The position numbers and the translations under genes are program-made. This document shows positions 47,145 through 56,567 of a stretch of 64,000 nucleotides of DNA, in pieces. Source of the stretch: Bacteroidaceae bacterium. GTDB taxonomy: Bacteria > Bacteroidota > Bacteroidia > Bacteroidales > Bacteroidaceae. A model generated the notes under the pieces. The model was not told the DNA's origin. It saw only the letters and a program-made list of their open reading frames with translations, and did no database searches. Position 1 is the first letter of the stretch. Each line of letters begins with the position of its first letter. Location of the stretch: NCBI GenBank assembly GCA_017429525.1, contig JAFROT010000028.1, positions 53,751-117,750 on the forward strand, written 5' to 3'.

Positions 47145-47993
47145 CTATTTGTAGCGAATGTGGTCGATGAGACGGATAGGCTTCTCACCGCAGTAGACGG
47201 TGATGCACCCGACGACGGACGCTGCTTCGTCCCAAGAACGGATGTCGAGGAGCGAGTCGGCGTCGACGATGCTGTAGTACTCCACGCAGAGCCCCTCGAC
47301 AGCGTTGATGCGGCTGACGACATATTGGATGGTCTGCGCTACAGAGTGCGATTGAGCGAAATAGCGGCTGGCCACGAGTGCTTCGTAGATGCGGGGCGCA
47401 AGTGCGCGTTCGGATGGAGACAAGAGCGTATTGCGACTGGACATGGCCAGTCCGTCGGCCTCACGAACGACGGGGCAGGGCACAATCTTCAGCTTGAAGC
47501 CAAGGTCGGCTGCCATGCGACGGATGACAGCTATCTGCTGGAAGTCCTTCTCGCCGAAGTAAGCTTGATCGGGCTCGACCCAGGCGAAGAGCTTGGAGAC
47601 AATCTGGCAGACGCCATTGAAATGGCCGGGCCGACGAGCGCCTTCCATCACCTCGTCTGTCGGCGGGTAGGAGAAGTGGCGTGTGTCGGGCTCGGGATAG
47701 ATCTCTTCGACCGACGGAGCGAAGGCTATTTGTGCTCCGCAGTCCTCTAAGATGGCGCAGTCGGCGTCGAGAGTACGGGGGTAGCGCTCGAGGTCGCGTG
47801 CATCGTTGAACTGCGTAGGATTAAGGAAAATGCTGACTACGGTAACGTCGTTCTCGTCTACTGACCGACGAACGAGCGAAGCGTGACCGGCGTGGAGTGC
47901 ACCCATTGTGGGCACGAGGCCAACTGTCTTGCCTGCAGCACGGGCTTCGGCGAGGCAGGCCTGTAGTTCTTTAATAGTTTTTGTGACTTTCAT
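47145..47993 (-). CDS. panC: Pantoate-beta-alanine ligase
   Basis: The start at 47993 ([11 protein letters not shown]) gives 282 residues; a longer frame to 48224 reads into the promoter region of the divergent gene. [14 protein letters not shown] carries the HxGH ATP-binding motif, FLNPTQF and PGHFNGV bind pantoate, and MSSRN is the KMSKS-like loop. It joins pantoate and beta-alanine. With panD it supplies pantothenate, which coaBC at 20.5 kb later uses. Confidence 0.96.
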   Translation of the reverse strand: MKVTKTIKELQACLAEARAAGKTVGLVPTMGALHAGHASLVRRSVDENDVTVVSIFLNPTQFNDARDLERYPRTLDADCAILEDCGAQIAFAPSVEEIYPEPDTRHFSYPPTDEVMEGARRPGHFNGVCQIVSKLFAWVEPDQAYFGEKDFQQIAVIRRMAADLGFKLKIVPCPVVREADGLAMSSRNTLLSPSERALAPRIYEALVASRYFAQSHSVAQTIQYVVSRINAVEGLCVEYYSIVDADSLLDIRSWDEAASVVGCITVYCGEKPIRLIDHIRYK

Positions 47994-48159
47994 AATTTTG
48001 TTTGACCAGAGCCCTCCTCGTGTCGGAAGGCGTCTAAAGCGGTGCAAAATAACATATAAATTAGCAAACAAGGAAGGAAAAAAGCAAAATAAATGAAAAA
48101 AAAGGGCATTTAAGTGACTTTCGGGGGCTGAACTTTGCAAATATCCCGATTTTTTTCTA

Positions 48160-48167
48160 TATCTTTG
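48160..48167 (+). promoter_or_regulatory. -7 box TATCTTTG for the glycogen-synthase-like gene
   Basis: Plus-strand TATCTTTG lies 28 bases upstream of the ATG at 48196, with TTTG at 48134-48137 about 22 bases further up. Confidence 0.6.
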
Positions 48168-48195
48168 CACTGCGAAACCAAGCATCATCAGGATT

Positions 48196-49023
48196 ATGAG
48201 TTCGAAAAGAGTCTTATTTATCACTCAGGAGATCATGCCCTACGTGGACGAATCTCCCCTCGCGGTCCTCGGACGCAAGCAGCCTCAGTACGTGCAAGAA
48301 CACGGACGTGAGATTCGTGTCTTCATGCCTAAATGGGGAACCATCAACGAGCGGCGCAGTCAGCTGCACGAGGTACAACGGCTCTCGGGTATGAACCTGA
48401 TTATTGATGATACCGACCATCTGCTCATCATCAAGGTTGCTTCCATCCCCTCGGCGCGTATGCCGGTCTACTTCATCGACAACGACGACTTCTTCATGCG
48501 CCGTCTGGAGGTGTGCGACGAGCATGGCAACGAGTATCCGGACAATGCCGAGCGTGCCATCTTCTACTCGCGTGGCGTGCTCGAGACGGTCAAGAAAATG
48601 CGCTGGGCTCCCGACGTCATCCATTGTCAAGGCTGGATGTCGGTGGCTTCGCCACTCTACATCAAGCGTAGCTATTTCGAGGAGCCGTCCTACCGCGACA
48701 GCCGCGTTGTCTTCACGCCATCGGCCCTCGATGTTCTCAAGATGAACACGACAGATCAGTTCCGCGCGGACATCATCTTCCGCAACGTTACCGAGGAGCA
48801 CCTCAGCGCTTACCCGCAGCACCTCTCGCTGCGCGACCTCAACCACCTGGCCATCGACTACAGCGACGGCTTGATGCTGACCGAGGAGTCCAACGACCCA
48901 GAGCTCGTGGAGTATGCTCAGAAGCAAGGCATCCCCGTACTGGAGCCTGTGGACATGACTGCTGATGGTCCCGAGCGCATACTTGAATTCTACGATCAAG
49001 TAGAGCGTAGGCCGTTTGAGTAA
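48196..49023 (+). CDS. Glycogen/starch synthase N-domain-only protein
   Basis: The 275-residue protein matches only the N-terminal Rossmann domain of GT5 synthases ([11 protein letters not shown]..., PDVIHCQGW, and a long acidic tail). The C-terminal catalytic domain with the E-x7-E motif is absent, and the KxGGL donor-binding motif near the N-terminus is [11 protein letters not shown]. It is therefore probably not an active synthase; it may be a regulator or scaffold. Short proteins of this type next to a DUF4270 gene are common in Bacteroidales. It is followed 68 bases later by DUF4270. Confidence 0.8.
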   Translation: MSSKRVLFITQEIMPYVDESPLAVLGRKQPQYVQEHGREIRVFMPKWGTINERRSQLHEVQRLSGMNLIIDDTDHLLIIKVASIPSARMPVYFIDNDDFFMRRLEVCDEHGNEYPDNAERAIFYSRGVLETVKKMRWAPDVIHCQGWMSVASPLYIKRSYFEEPSYRDSRVVFTPSALDVLKMNTTDQFRADIIFRNVTEEHLSAYPQHLSLRDLNHLAIDYSDGLMLTEESNDPELVEYAQKQGIPVLEPVDMTADGPERILEFYDQVERRPFE

Positions 49024-49091
49024 GCTCTAATAAACAATGTATAAACGATAAAGTATAATTCCAGCCTAGCTGAATTATTAATACAGAAAAA

Positions 49092-50516
49092 ATGAAACAT
49101 AGATTCGCCTTCGTGGCAATCATGGCGGCAGCGACCTTCTTCGCTGCATGCGACGAGGATACAGGTACGATGGGCATCGTCACTACGCAAGACGCGGTCT
49201 CGTCTTTCTCCAGCAATTTCCAGATTACATCGAATTCGCTGCTCCTGGACTCTGTCGTCGGCAGCACGTCGAAGTGCTACTTCGGCTTAGTACGCGACTC
49301 CGAGACGGGTACAGACATTCGTGCCGAGTTCCTGGCTCAATTCCACACCTTTGAGAACTATGCGTTGCCTGACTACGAGTCCATCGTGAAGAACGAATCG
49401 GGCGAACTCGAGGCCGACTCCGTAGAACTGCGACTTTACTACAACAGCTATTTCGGTGAGGCTACGAACCCGATGAAGATGTCGGTCTATGAGCTCGATC
49501 GCGAGAATGTCATCTGTGAGGACCAGACCTACTACGCAACCGATGACCTCTCGCAGTTCCTTCCGGCAGACGCATCGCCTCTGGCAAGCCATGTCTTCAC
49601 GCCTTCTGATTACACGCTCTCTGAGAGCGAACGCACGTCAACAACTCATTATAATAATGTACGCGTGCGATTGCCGAAGAGCTTCGGTACACGCATCCTG
49701 CGTGCGGCTCACGAGCATCCTGAGTACTTCCGTGACTCCTGGCACTTCATCCATAATGTATTCCCCGGCTTCTACTTCAAACTGCAGAGCGGAATCGGGA
49801 CGATGCTGACGTTGGACGTGAGCGCCCTGAATGTTTATTTCCGTTACGTCGTTGACGACAGCACATACGTGGGTATTTCACGTTTCTCGGCTACGCCCGA
49901 AGTCATTCAGAGCACGATGTTCAAGAACGGCGACCTGCAGCAGTTGATCAGTAATGATAAGCCCTATACCTATCTGAAATCTCCGGCTGGCCTTGCTACC
50001 GAACTCGTCTTGCCCGTCAATGATGTATTCACGGGGCATGAGAACGATAGCATCTCGCGTGCACGCGTCATCCTCACCCGTTACAACGACTTCGACCAGT
50101 CGACGAATGCGTTGGGCATTCCGTCTAACCTGCTGATGGTCCCCAAGGCACAGATTCATTCCTTCTTCGCCAATCATCAGGTCGCTGACGGCATGACGAC
50201 CTATACGACATCCTTCGCAAGTGCTTACAACACTTATACTTTCGACAATATCTCACATTTGCTTTCCAATCTCTACCACGCTAAGCAACGTCGCATGGCT
50301 GCCGAAGGTTTAACCTCTGCCCAGCACGATGCAAAATATCCCGAATGGAATCATGTCGTATTGGTGCCTGTGAGTATTGCCACGATTACCGATTCAAGTA
50401 CTGGGGCAGCCCGTCAGACGTCTGTTACTCACGACTTTAGCCTTAGCAGTATTCGCCTCGTAGGTGGAACGAAACCTATTGACCTGCAGGTAATCTACAG
50501 CTCTTACAATATGTAA
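49092..50516 (+). CDS. DUF4270 family lipoprotein
   Basis: The 474-residue protein has a lipoprotein signal (lipobox FAAC, Cys at about residue 18) and long beta-rich DUF4270 sequence (VELRLYYNSYFGEATNPMKMSVYEL and GTRILRAAHEHPEYF). The location is the periplasm or outer membrane; the function is unknown. It follows the glycogen-synthase-like gene on the same strand, an arrangement I know from other Bacteroidales. A palindrome (ATAATTC ... GAATTAT) sits in the spacer at 49055-49078. Confidence 0.8.
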   Translation: MKHRFAFVAIMAAATFFAACDEDTGTMGIVTTQDAVSSFSSNFQITSNSLLLDSVVGSTSKCYFGLVRDSETGTDIRAEFLAQFHTFENYALPDYESIVKNESGELEADSVELRLYYNSYFGEATNPMKMSVYELDRENVICEDQTYYATDDLSQFLPADASPLASHVFTPSDYTLSESERTSTTHYNNVRVRLPKSFGTRILRAAHEHPEYFRDSWHFIHNVFPGFYFKLQSGIGTMLTLDVSALNVYFRYVVDDSTYVGISRFSATPEVIQSTMFKNGDLQQLISNDKPYTYLKSPAGLATELVLPVNDVFTGHENDSISRARVILTRYNDFDQSTNALGIPSNLLMVPKAQIHSFFANHQVADGMTTYTTSFASAYNTYTFDNISHLLSNLYHAKQRRMAAEGLTSAQHDAKYPEWNHVVLVPVSIATITDSSTGAARQTSVTHDFSLSSIRLVGGTKPIDLQVIYSSYNM

Positions 50517-50624
50517 AGCGTAAAGAACTCGTTAAACATTCACCTCTGCCCGTTACAATTCAATCATAAAGAAAGCCCGACTCGTTGGAGCCGGGCTTTA
50601 CTTGTTTCCGTTGATACGGTATGA

Positions 50625-52109
50625 CTACTTCTTGGCCGCCTTCTTGGCAGGAGCCTTCTTAGCTGGTTCAGCCTTCTTAGCCGATTCAGCCTTCTTGGCA
50701 GGAGCCTCTTTTTTTGCAGCCGGTTCAGCTTTCTTGGCAGGAGCCGCTTTCTTGGCGGGAGCCACCTTTTTGGCTGCTCCTTCTTTCTTTGGCTCTTCTT
50801 TAGCCTCTGCGGGCTGCAACTTCTGAAGACGTGCCTGCAGACGAGCGATCTCTGCATCCTTAACTGTAATCTCGTCGGCCTGATTGCGAATGGTTGTGAG
50901 CAACGCATTCAACTCGTCGTTCTCGATGTCGAGTGGATAGAGCGCATTCACGCGGTTGATGAAGTCGCCAAGAATGTTCATGTAGTTGGTGAAGGCATCG
51001 TAAGGCGAGTCGTAGATGCCGCGATAGAACCCTACTCCCATATTCTTGGTCGTCATGAAACGGAAGTTGTTCGAAGCCTGGATGCGGTCCCAGTCCTGGG
51101 TGATACGACGATCTTTGCAGATGAGCACGCGATCAGCAACGCTATAGAGCTTGTTGAATGCCTCGCGCTGCATCACATTACCGAGCCAGCAACTGGTGTC
51201 GCGCTCCTCATCGTTCCACGACATGGGATAGGGGACTTCGAGCGGAGCAACGCTCTTTGACTTGGAGATGATCTCAGACGGCGTAGCGAACGTGATGCCG
51301 CGATCCTTGGCCACAGCAGGCAGAGCCTTGATGAACTCGAGAATGTTGCTGCTTAGCGGCTGGTAGATGCCAAGTGCACAGAGTTCCATGAAGATGTTGA
51401 TGACCTTCTCCTCTTCGGGCAACTGGGCAATCCAATCCATGTAGGTATCAGCGAAGAGCGGGTACTCGTTCCAGGAGGAATCGTTGAAACGCAGGCTGAT
51501 GTCATCGCTGAGCTTGTAGTCGCGCAGTAACAGCTTGAGGTTCGGATTCAGGGCGCAGTTGTAAACGAAGTGCGGACTCTTCCAACCGAGAATGTGCTTG
51601 GCACCTTCTGCAATCATGCCCTTGTAACCCATTGAAGCTACGAGGTTACCGATATCGTCGCTGTAGATGAGTGAACTGTTGCGCAGCACGGTCGGCTTCT
51701 TGCCGAAGAGTTCCTTCATCTTCTTGGCCTGACGAGCTACTTCATCGCGGAAGACGTCTTCGTTGGCCAGCGAACTGAGGCCATGGCTATAGGGCTCTGC
51801 CAGGAATTCAACGCAGCCCGTTTCGTTAAGCTCTTGCAGGAGCTCGATCACCTCGGGAGCATACTGTTCCAGGAGCTCGATGGCGCATCCCGAGATAGAG
51901 AAGGCTACTTTGAAAGCTTTGCCATAGGTCTTTGCCATCTCCAGGAACGCACGGAGGGCGGGAATGTAAGAACGCTCGGCTGTCTCGGTGATACCACGTT
52001 CGTTCTCATAGTCGTCGAAATAATAATGATCCTTACCGATCTCGAAGAAGCGATAGCGCTTGAGATGGACGTTCTGATGGATCTCGAAGTATAAACAAAT
52101 TGTTTTCAT
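50625..52109 (-). CDS. GH57-like protein with coiled coil and Lys/Ala-rich tail, probably non-catalytic
   Basis: The 494-residue protein matches the GH57 (alpha-amylase-like) fold from residue 1 to about 400, with HQN (11-13) and GCVEFLAEPYSHGL. The nucleophile site that reads N-T-E-L in active relatives is N-S-S-L (Ser146), and the acid/base stretch reads FMELCALG (Glu242) where F-M-D-Y-E-T is usual. GH57 proteins with incomplete catalytic machinery are known. The tail (about 435-494) is a run of PAKKA/EPAKK-type repeats, histone-H1-like, after a coiled coil. It lies after GT4 and debranching genes. Confidence 0.85.
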   Translation of the reverse strand: MKTICLYFEIHQNVHLKRYRFFEIGKDHYYFDDYENERGITETAERSYIPALRAFLEMAKTYGKAFKVAFSISGCAIELLEQYAPEVIELLQELNETGCVEFLAEPYSHGLSSLANEDVFRDEVARQAKKMKELFGKKPTVLRNSSLIYSDDIGNLVASMGYKGMIAEGAKHILGWKSPHFVYNCALNPNLKLLLRDYKLSDDISLRFNDSSWNEYPLFADTYMDWIAQLPEEEKVINIFMELCALGIYQPLSSNILEFIKALPAVAKDRGITFATPSEIISKSKSVAPLEVPYPMSWNDEERDTSCWLGNVMQREAFNKLYSVADRVLICKDRRITQDWDRIQASNNFRFMTTKNMGVGFYRGIYDSPYDAFTNYMNILGDFINRVNALYPLDIENDELNALLTTIRNQADEITVKDAEIARLQARLQKLQPAEAKEEPKKEGAAKKVAPAKKAAPAKKAEPAAKKEAPAKKAESAKKAEPAKKAPAKKAAKK

Positions 52110-52136
52110 AATTATAAAAGACTGGCCCCCTCCCTG

Positions 52137-52155
52137 CTCCCCTTTGTGGGGGGAG
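52137..52155. repeat. Small hairpin between the GT4 and GH57-like genes
   Basis: CTCCCC (52137-52142) pairs with GGGGAG (52150-52155) over a 7-base loop, in a C/T- and G-rich spacer (52110-52274). Possibly a processing or attenuation hairpin in the operon transcript; no gene is seen. Confidence 0.4.
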
Positions 52156-52274
52156 TGTAAGATGCTTGAGAGGGTGTCAATTGGCCATTGTTTGATTGTT
52201 TGTCTCTGTGTTAGAATTCTTTTCTTGTAGGGTAACCACTCCCTCCCTTTGAAGGAAGGTGAGGGGTGGGGCTC

Positions 52275-53552
52275 TTAATACTTAGCCAAGCATTGGTCAT
52301 AAAGCTTGCGAATGCGCTCGCCGACCTTTTCCCAGGTGATACCGTCAACCTCTTTCTTTCCTTCGACCTGCAGGTATTCGTGCAAGGCATCGTTGGTGCA
52401 GAGGCTGTACATAGCATCGGCCATGGCATCGATGTCCCAGTAGTCGATCTTGATGCACTTGTCAAGAATCTCTGCGCAACCGCTCTGCTTTGAGATGATG
52501 CTGGGCACTCCGCTCTGCATAGCCTCCAACGGGCTGATACCGAATGGCTCAGAGACAGAGGGCATAACGTAGACATCGGAGTCGCGGAAGATCTCGAACA
52601 CCTGCTTACCCTTCATGAAGCCGGGGAAATGGCAACGATCGGCAATACCATAGGCAGCAGCCATATCGATCATGGCATTCATCATGTCGCCAGAACCAGC
52701 GAAGCAGAAACGAACGTTCTGCGTACGCTCGAGTACGCGTTTGGCGGCTTCGATGAAGTATTCTGGGCCTTTCTGCATGGTGATGCGGCCAAGGAAAGTG
52801 ATGACCTTCTCCTTGCGATCCTTGTAGGGCAGACGTTGGTCGACAATCTCCTGAAGCTCAGGAGCCAAAGGATAAACGGCGTTGTGCATGGCAAAACACT
52901 TGGCGGGGTCTTGTCCGTAGTGGTTGATGACCGTCTGGCGTGTCAGCTCGGAAACGCACATGATGCAGTCGGCATTGTCCATACCGTTGCGCTCGATGCC
53001 ATAGACCGTCGGATTGACGTTGCCGCGTGAGCGGTCGAAGTCGGTAGCATGAACATGGATAACCAACGGACGGCCGCTGACCTGTTTCGCGTGAATGCCG
53101 GCGGGGTACGTCAGCCAGTCGTGAGCATGGATGATGTCGAACTGTTCGGTACGAGCAACGACACCGGCGATGATGGAGTAGTTGTTGATCTCTTCAGTCA
53201 GGTTCTTGGGATAACCACCAGCAAACTCCATGCAGCCAAGGTCGTTGACATGCATATAGTTGAAGTCGGCATAAATGTGATCGCGATAGCGATAGTAGTC
53301 TTCAGGTGACATGATGTTGCCGATGCGCTGCTGGACGTAGTCAAAGTTGACGTCGCGCCAAGCGATAGGTACGCAGTTCATGCCGATAATCTTAGCGGCA
53401 GAACGATCTTCGTCACCAAAGGGACGAGGCAGACAGAGCAACGTTTCAATATCACCCTGAGCCTTCAGGCCCTGTGAAATTCCGTAGTTAGCAGTGGCAA
53501 GTCCACCAAACACATGAGGAGGATACTCCCATCCGAACATTAATACTTTCAT
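52275..53552 (-). CDS. Glycosyltransferase family 4 protein (alpha-glucan type)
   Basis: The 425-residue GT-B protein has the N-terminal MFGWEYPPHVFGGLATANYGI, a GG loop typical of GT4/GT5 donors, IIHAHDWLTYPAG, and the C-terminal VITFLGRITMQKGPEYFIEA and SEPFGISPLEAMQSG with the E-x7-E motif. It is likely an alpha-glucan synthase or a nucleotide-sugar:glucan transferase. Its place between the debranching enzyme and the GH57-like protein on the same strand suggests the glycogen pathway. The GDE start is 21 bases upstream of it. Confidence 0.85.
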   Translation of the reverse strand: MKVLMFGWEYPPHVFGGLATANYGISQGLKAQGDIETLLCLPRPFGDEDRSAAKIIGMNCVPIAWRDVNFDYVQQRIGNIMSPEDYYRYRDHIYADFNYMHVNDLGCMEFAGGYPKNLTEEINNYSIIAGVVARTEQFDIIHAHDWLTYPAGIHAKQVSGRPLVIHVHATDFDRSRGNVNPTVYGIERNGMDNADCIMCVSELTRQTVINHYGQDPAKCFAMHNAVYPLAPELQEIVDQRLPYKDRKEKVITFLGRITMQKGPEYFIEAAKRVLERTQNVRFCFAGSGDMMNAMIDMAAAYGIADRCHFPGFMKGKQVFEIFRDSDVYVMPSVSEPFGISPLEAMQSGVPSIISKQSGCAEILDKCIKIDYWDIDAMADAMYSLCTNDALHEYLQVEGKKEVDGITWEKVGERIRKLYDQCLAKY

Positions 53553-53572
53553 AGTTGCTTGATTTTAGGGAG

Positions 53573-55516
53573 TTAGTCCATAATATATTTATCTAAGAGT
53601 TTAACCACGCGCATAATCTCGGCTACATTAGCAGCAAAGCTCATAGCACCACGACCGTGGAAGGGCGGATTGCCGTCGAACACCTCGGGAAGTGTACCGA
53701 TGCAGTGGTAGAAGAGTTCTTCTTCATAGCCTACGAGCTGACGCTCGACGAAGCTGACGCGTGAGTGGCCAAAGACCTTCAGACAAGCTTCGAGGTAGAA
53801 GCCGGCAAGCCAGGGCCATGCCGTACCCATGTGGTAGGCGTAGTCGCGCTGTGTCTGCGGACCAACGTACATCGGGTTGTAGCCGCCACTCTTTGGCGAG
53901 AGCGTACGCAATCCCTTGGGGGTAAGTAGTTCCTTGGTACACATGTCGAGAACGCCTTTCTTCTGCTTGGAGTCGAGTGGGGAATAATCAAAGGCGCAGG
54001 CGAAGATCATGTTGGGGCGTACGCTCCAGTCGATCATCGTACCATCCACGTAGTCGAGCAGATAACCATAGTCATTAAGGAAAGTGTCGACGAAACTCTT
54101 CTTCGTCTTTTCGGCCATTCGCTCCAGGGGTTCGGCCTCGGCTGTATCATTCATCGTTCGGCACACATTGGCGCTGAACATCAGAGCGTTGTACCAGAGG
54201 GCGTTGAACTCAACGATATATCCCGAACGAGGGACGATGGGATGGCCATTCTGGCTGGAGTTCATCCATGTGATGGCTTTGTCGCGACCATTGCAGTAGA
54301 TGAGACCGTTGTCATGGACGTATAGGTTGCCATGCTTGCCAGCCTGCAACCATTCCATGATGTCGCGCAGTAACTGTCCATATTTAGCAATACCCTTGTC
54401 CATACCGACAAATTTGCAATACTGCTGAATACACCAGATTGCCCAAAGCAGTACATCGGGATGTTCCATCTCGTAGATGCGCACGCTCATAGGCTTGCCT
54501 TCGATGAACTCGCGAATGCCTTTCTCAGCTGTGGCCATGACCTTCTCGAATTGGTCGACCTCATTGTTGGTCAGCGTCAGGCCGGGCAACGATACGAAGA
54601 GGTCGCGCGCACGGCACTTGAACCAAGGATAGCCAGCGAGTACGTAGGTCTCGCCGTCGCGGTAGTTGAGGAACTGATGTGCGCTGTTGACGAGGCAATG
54701 GTAGAAGTTGTCGCGCGGAGTGCGAATCTTCTCTTCGTAGTCGGCCAAGTCTTTCAGTTTAGCGGGATTACATTCCTTAGTACCAGCGGCAAAGACGACA
54801 CTCTCGCCTTTCTTGATGTCGAATTCGAAGTAGCCGGGCACGTAGAGATCCTCGTTAGAGGCATAACCGCGCTCAGTCTCTTTTGGATAATCGACGCCTC
54901 GATACCAATCGGGACGGAACACCCATTCTGTCTTCTTGTTCAGTTGCATGAATAACTCGGGATAGCCGGGATACATGCAGGTCTTGATGCCGTTTTTAAC
55001 CTCTTGATAGTCGCGATTGGCACGAGGGTTCTCATGGGTGAACTCACGCACGCTGCGGAAGGCCAACCAGGGCTGCAGGCGAAGGGTCGTCTTGGAATGA
55101 GCGTCGAGTAGCGTGTAGCGGATAAGTACGCGATCCTCGAAGTGTTGGAACATCAATTCTTTCTTCAAGATAACGCCACCGACGCGATAGATGGTGGTCG
55201 GCACCTGCTGGCAGTCGTACTCGCGGATATACTTGTGTCCGCGAGGGCTGTAGTTGTCGCCTTGATACTTGTGCAGACCGAGGTTGAATTCAGCGCCATG
55301 CTGGATGACTGTGCAGTCGAGCGACGAGAGCAGGACGTGGTTCTCATCGTCCAACTCGGGCACGGGCACAACGAGCAAACCATGGTACTTGCGCGTGTTG
55401 CAATCCAAAATGGTCGAACACGAGTAAGCGCCCGAACGGTTTGAGCGTAGCACTTCTTTCTTCAGAGCCTCCTCCAGGTTTGTCATCAAGGTCTTGTCAA
55501 ACTGTAAATAGCTCAT
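53573..55516 (-). CDS. Glycogen debranching enzyme (amylo-alpha-1,6-glucosidase)
   Basis: The 647-residue protein has the GDE N-terminal domain (about 10-250; NTRKYHGLLVVP) and the alpha/alpha-barrel GDE C-terminal domain (GH133), with DWSVRPNMIFACAFDYSPL and GPQTQRDYAYHMGTAWPWLAGFYLEA. It removes alpha-1,6 branches after phosphorylase. The gene heads a minus-strand operon of GDE, GT4 and GH57-like genes. A -7 box TAATTTTG is at 55591-55598. Confidence 0.9.
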   Translation of the reverse strand: MSYLQFDKTLMTNLEEALKKEVLRSNRSGAYSCSTILDCNTRKYHGLLVVPVPELDDENHVLLSSLDCTVIQHGAEFNLGLHKYQGDNYSPRGHKYIREYDCQQVPTTIYRVGGVILKKELMFQHFEDRVLIRYTLLDAHSKTTLRLQPWLAFRSVREFTHENPRANRDYQEVKNGIKTCMYPGYPELFMQLNKKTEWVFRPDWYRGVDYPKETERGYASNEDLYVPGYFEFDIKKGESVVFAAGTKECNPAKLKDLADYEEKIRTPRDNFYHCLVNSAHQFLNYRDGETYVLAGYPWFKCRARDLFVSLPGLTLTNNEVDQFEKVMATAEKGIREFIEGKPMSVRIYEMEHPDVLLWAIWCIQQYCKFVGMDKGIAKYGQLLRDIMEWLQAGKHGNLYVHDNGLIYCNGRDKAITWMNSSQNGHPIVPRSGYIVEFNALWYNALMFSANVCRTMNDTAEAEPLERMAEKTKKSFVDTFLNDYGYLLDYVDGTMIDWSVRPNMIFACAFDYSPLDSKQKKGVLDMCTKELLTPKGLRTLSPKSGGYNPMYVGPQTQRDYAYHMGTAWPWLAGFYLEACLKVFGHSRVSFVERQLVGYEEELFYHCIGTLPEVFDGNPPFHGRGAMSFAANVAEIMRVVKLLDKYIMD

Positions 55517-55590
55517 AGTTTTTTAGTGATAATGATTTTATAAGGCTTTATATACATCTTTCAGAGAGCCTTTTTGGCTTAATTTGTCTC

Positions 55591-55619
55591 CAAAATTAGC
55601 AATAAATTTGCATTCGCAA
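55591..55619 (-). promoter_or_regulatory. Promoter of the glycogen operon (TTG, N18, TAATTTTG)
   Basis: Minus-strand TAATTTTG at 55591-55598 with TTG at 55617-55619, 18 bases apart, about 75 bases upstream of the debranching gene. Confidence 0.5.
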
Positions 55620-55649
55620 AAATATTTGTCATAAAACTTTGAAGATTGC

Positions 55650-55680
55650 TTGCCGAAATCACAAAAAATGTCTATTTTTG
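55650..55680 (+). promoter_or_regulatory. Promoter of the Crp/Fnr gene (TTG, N20, TATTTTTG)
   Basis: TTG at 55650-55652, a 20-base spacer and TATTTTTG at 55673-55680 predict transcription from about 55687, so the protein starts at the ATG at 55712, not in the longer frame that begins at 55646. Confidence 0.6.
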
Positions 55681-55711
55681 TGCCGTAGAACATAAAACAC
55701 AAGTGTCTGAT

Positions 55712-56413
55712 ATGACCAGAAGATTACCTACTGTAAAGGATTTGCTGCCCAAGTTGTCTGATCTACTCGGCTTGCTCACGATGGACGAGCACGAACAGTT
55801 GTTGAAAGATGCATCCGTCCATGTTTTTCGCAAGAATGAACTCATCTATAATCCTGGTGATAAGCCAACGCATCTTCATTGTCTCTTAAGTGGTAAGGTG
55901 AAAATATGTAAGGATGGCGTCGGAGGGCGCACGCAGATAGTACGTGTGATTCGTCCCGTTGAGTACTTTGGCTACCGTCCTGCATTTGCAGGCGAGAACT
56001 ACGTCTCTTATGCGCTTGCTTTTGAGAACTCCACGATTGTTCGTATCCCCATGGACGAGGTGATCAAAGTCGTAAAAGGAAATGCACGCTTGTCGTGGTT
56101 CTTTATCAATCGTTTGGCTACTGATCTCGGTCGTGCTGACGAGCGTACGGTCAGCTTGACACAGAAGCATATCCGCGGTCGGTTGGCAGATGCTCTGCTT
56201 TTCCTTAAAGAGAGCTATGGCGTTGAAGAAGATGGCTTTACACTAAGCATCTATTTGAGTCGTGAGGATCTGGCGAACCTTTCGAACATGACGACCAGCA
56301 ATGCCATCCGCACGCTCTCAGCCTTTGCAGCTGAGCGACTCGTTGCTGTGGACGGGCGCAAAGTAAAGCTTTTGGATATTGCCAAGCTGGAGAAAATTAG
56401 CCGGATAGGGTAA
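55712..56413 (+). CDS. Crp/Fnr family transcriptional regulator
   Basis: The 233-residue protein has a cyclic-nucleotide-binding beta-roll (about 20-140; NELIYNPGDKPTHLHCLLSGKVKI) and a C-terminal HTH (about 170-225; YLSREDLANLSNMTTSNAIRTLSAFAAERLV). The REDL-A-x6-R pattern is the Crp-type helix. No cysteine cluster for an Fe-S centre is present, so oxygen sensing through Fnr-like chemistry is unlikely. It is divergent from the glycogen operon, with a 195-base spacer, so it could regulate that operon; this is inference. Confidence 0.9.
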   Translation: MTRRLPTVKDLLPKLSDLLGLLTMDEHEQLLKDASVHVFRKNELIYNPGDKPTHLHCLLSGKVKICKDGVGGRTQIVRVIRPVEYFGYRPAFAGENYVSYALAFENSTIVRIPMDEVIKVVKGNARLSWFFINRLATDLGRADERTVSLTQKHIRGRLADALLFLKESYGVEEDGFTLSIYLSREDLANLSNMTTSNAIRTLSAFAAERLVAVDGRKVKLLDIAKLEKISRIG

Positions 56414-56567
56414 ACGGCTTGACGGGATGTCCTTTAGATCCTATAGATTCTATATATTCTTTAGAAACTATAGGGCCTTTAGCCATTCTTTGCCATTCTT
56501 TGATTCTTTAGACTTCCTGGATTCTCAGGCCTTCCTTTTTGGTAGCGAAACGATAGCGGTCTTCTCT

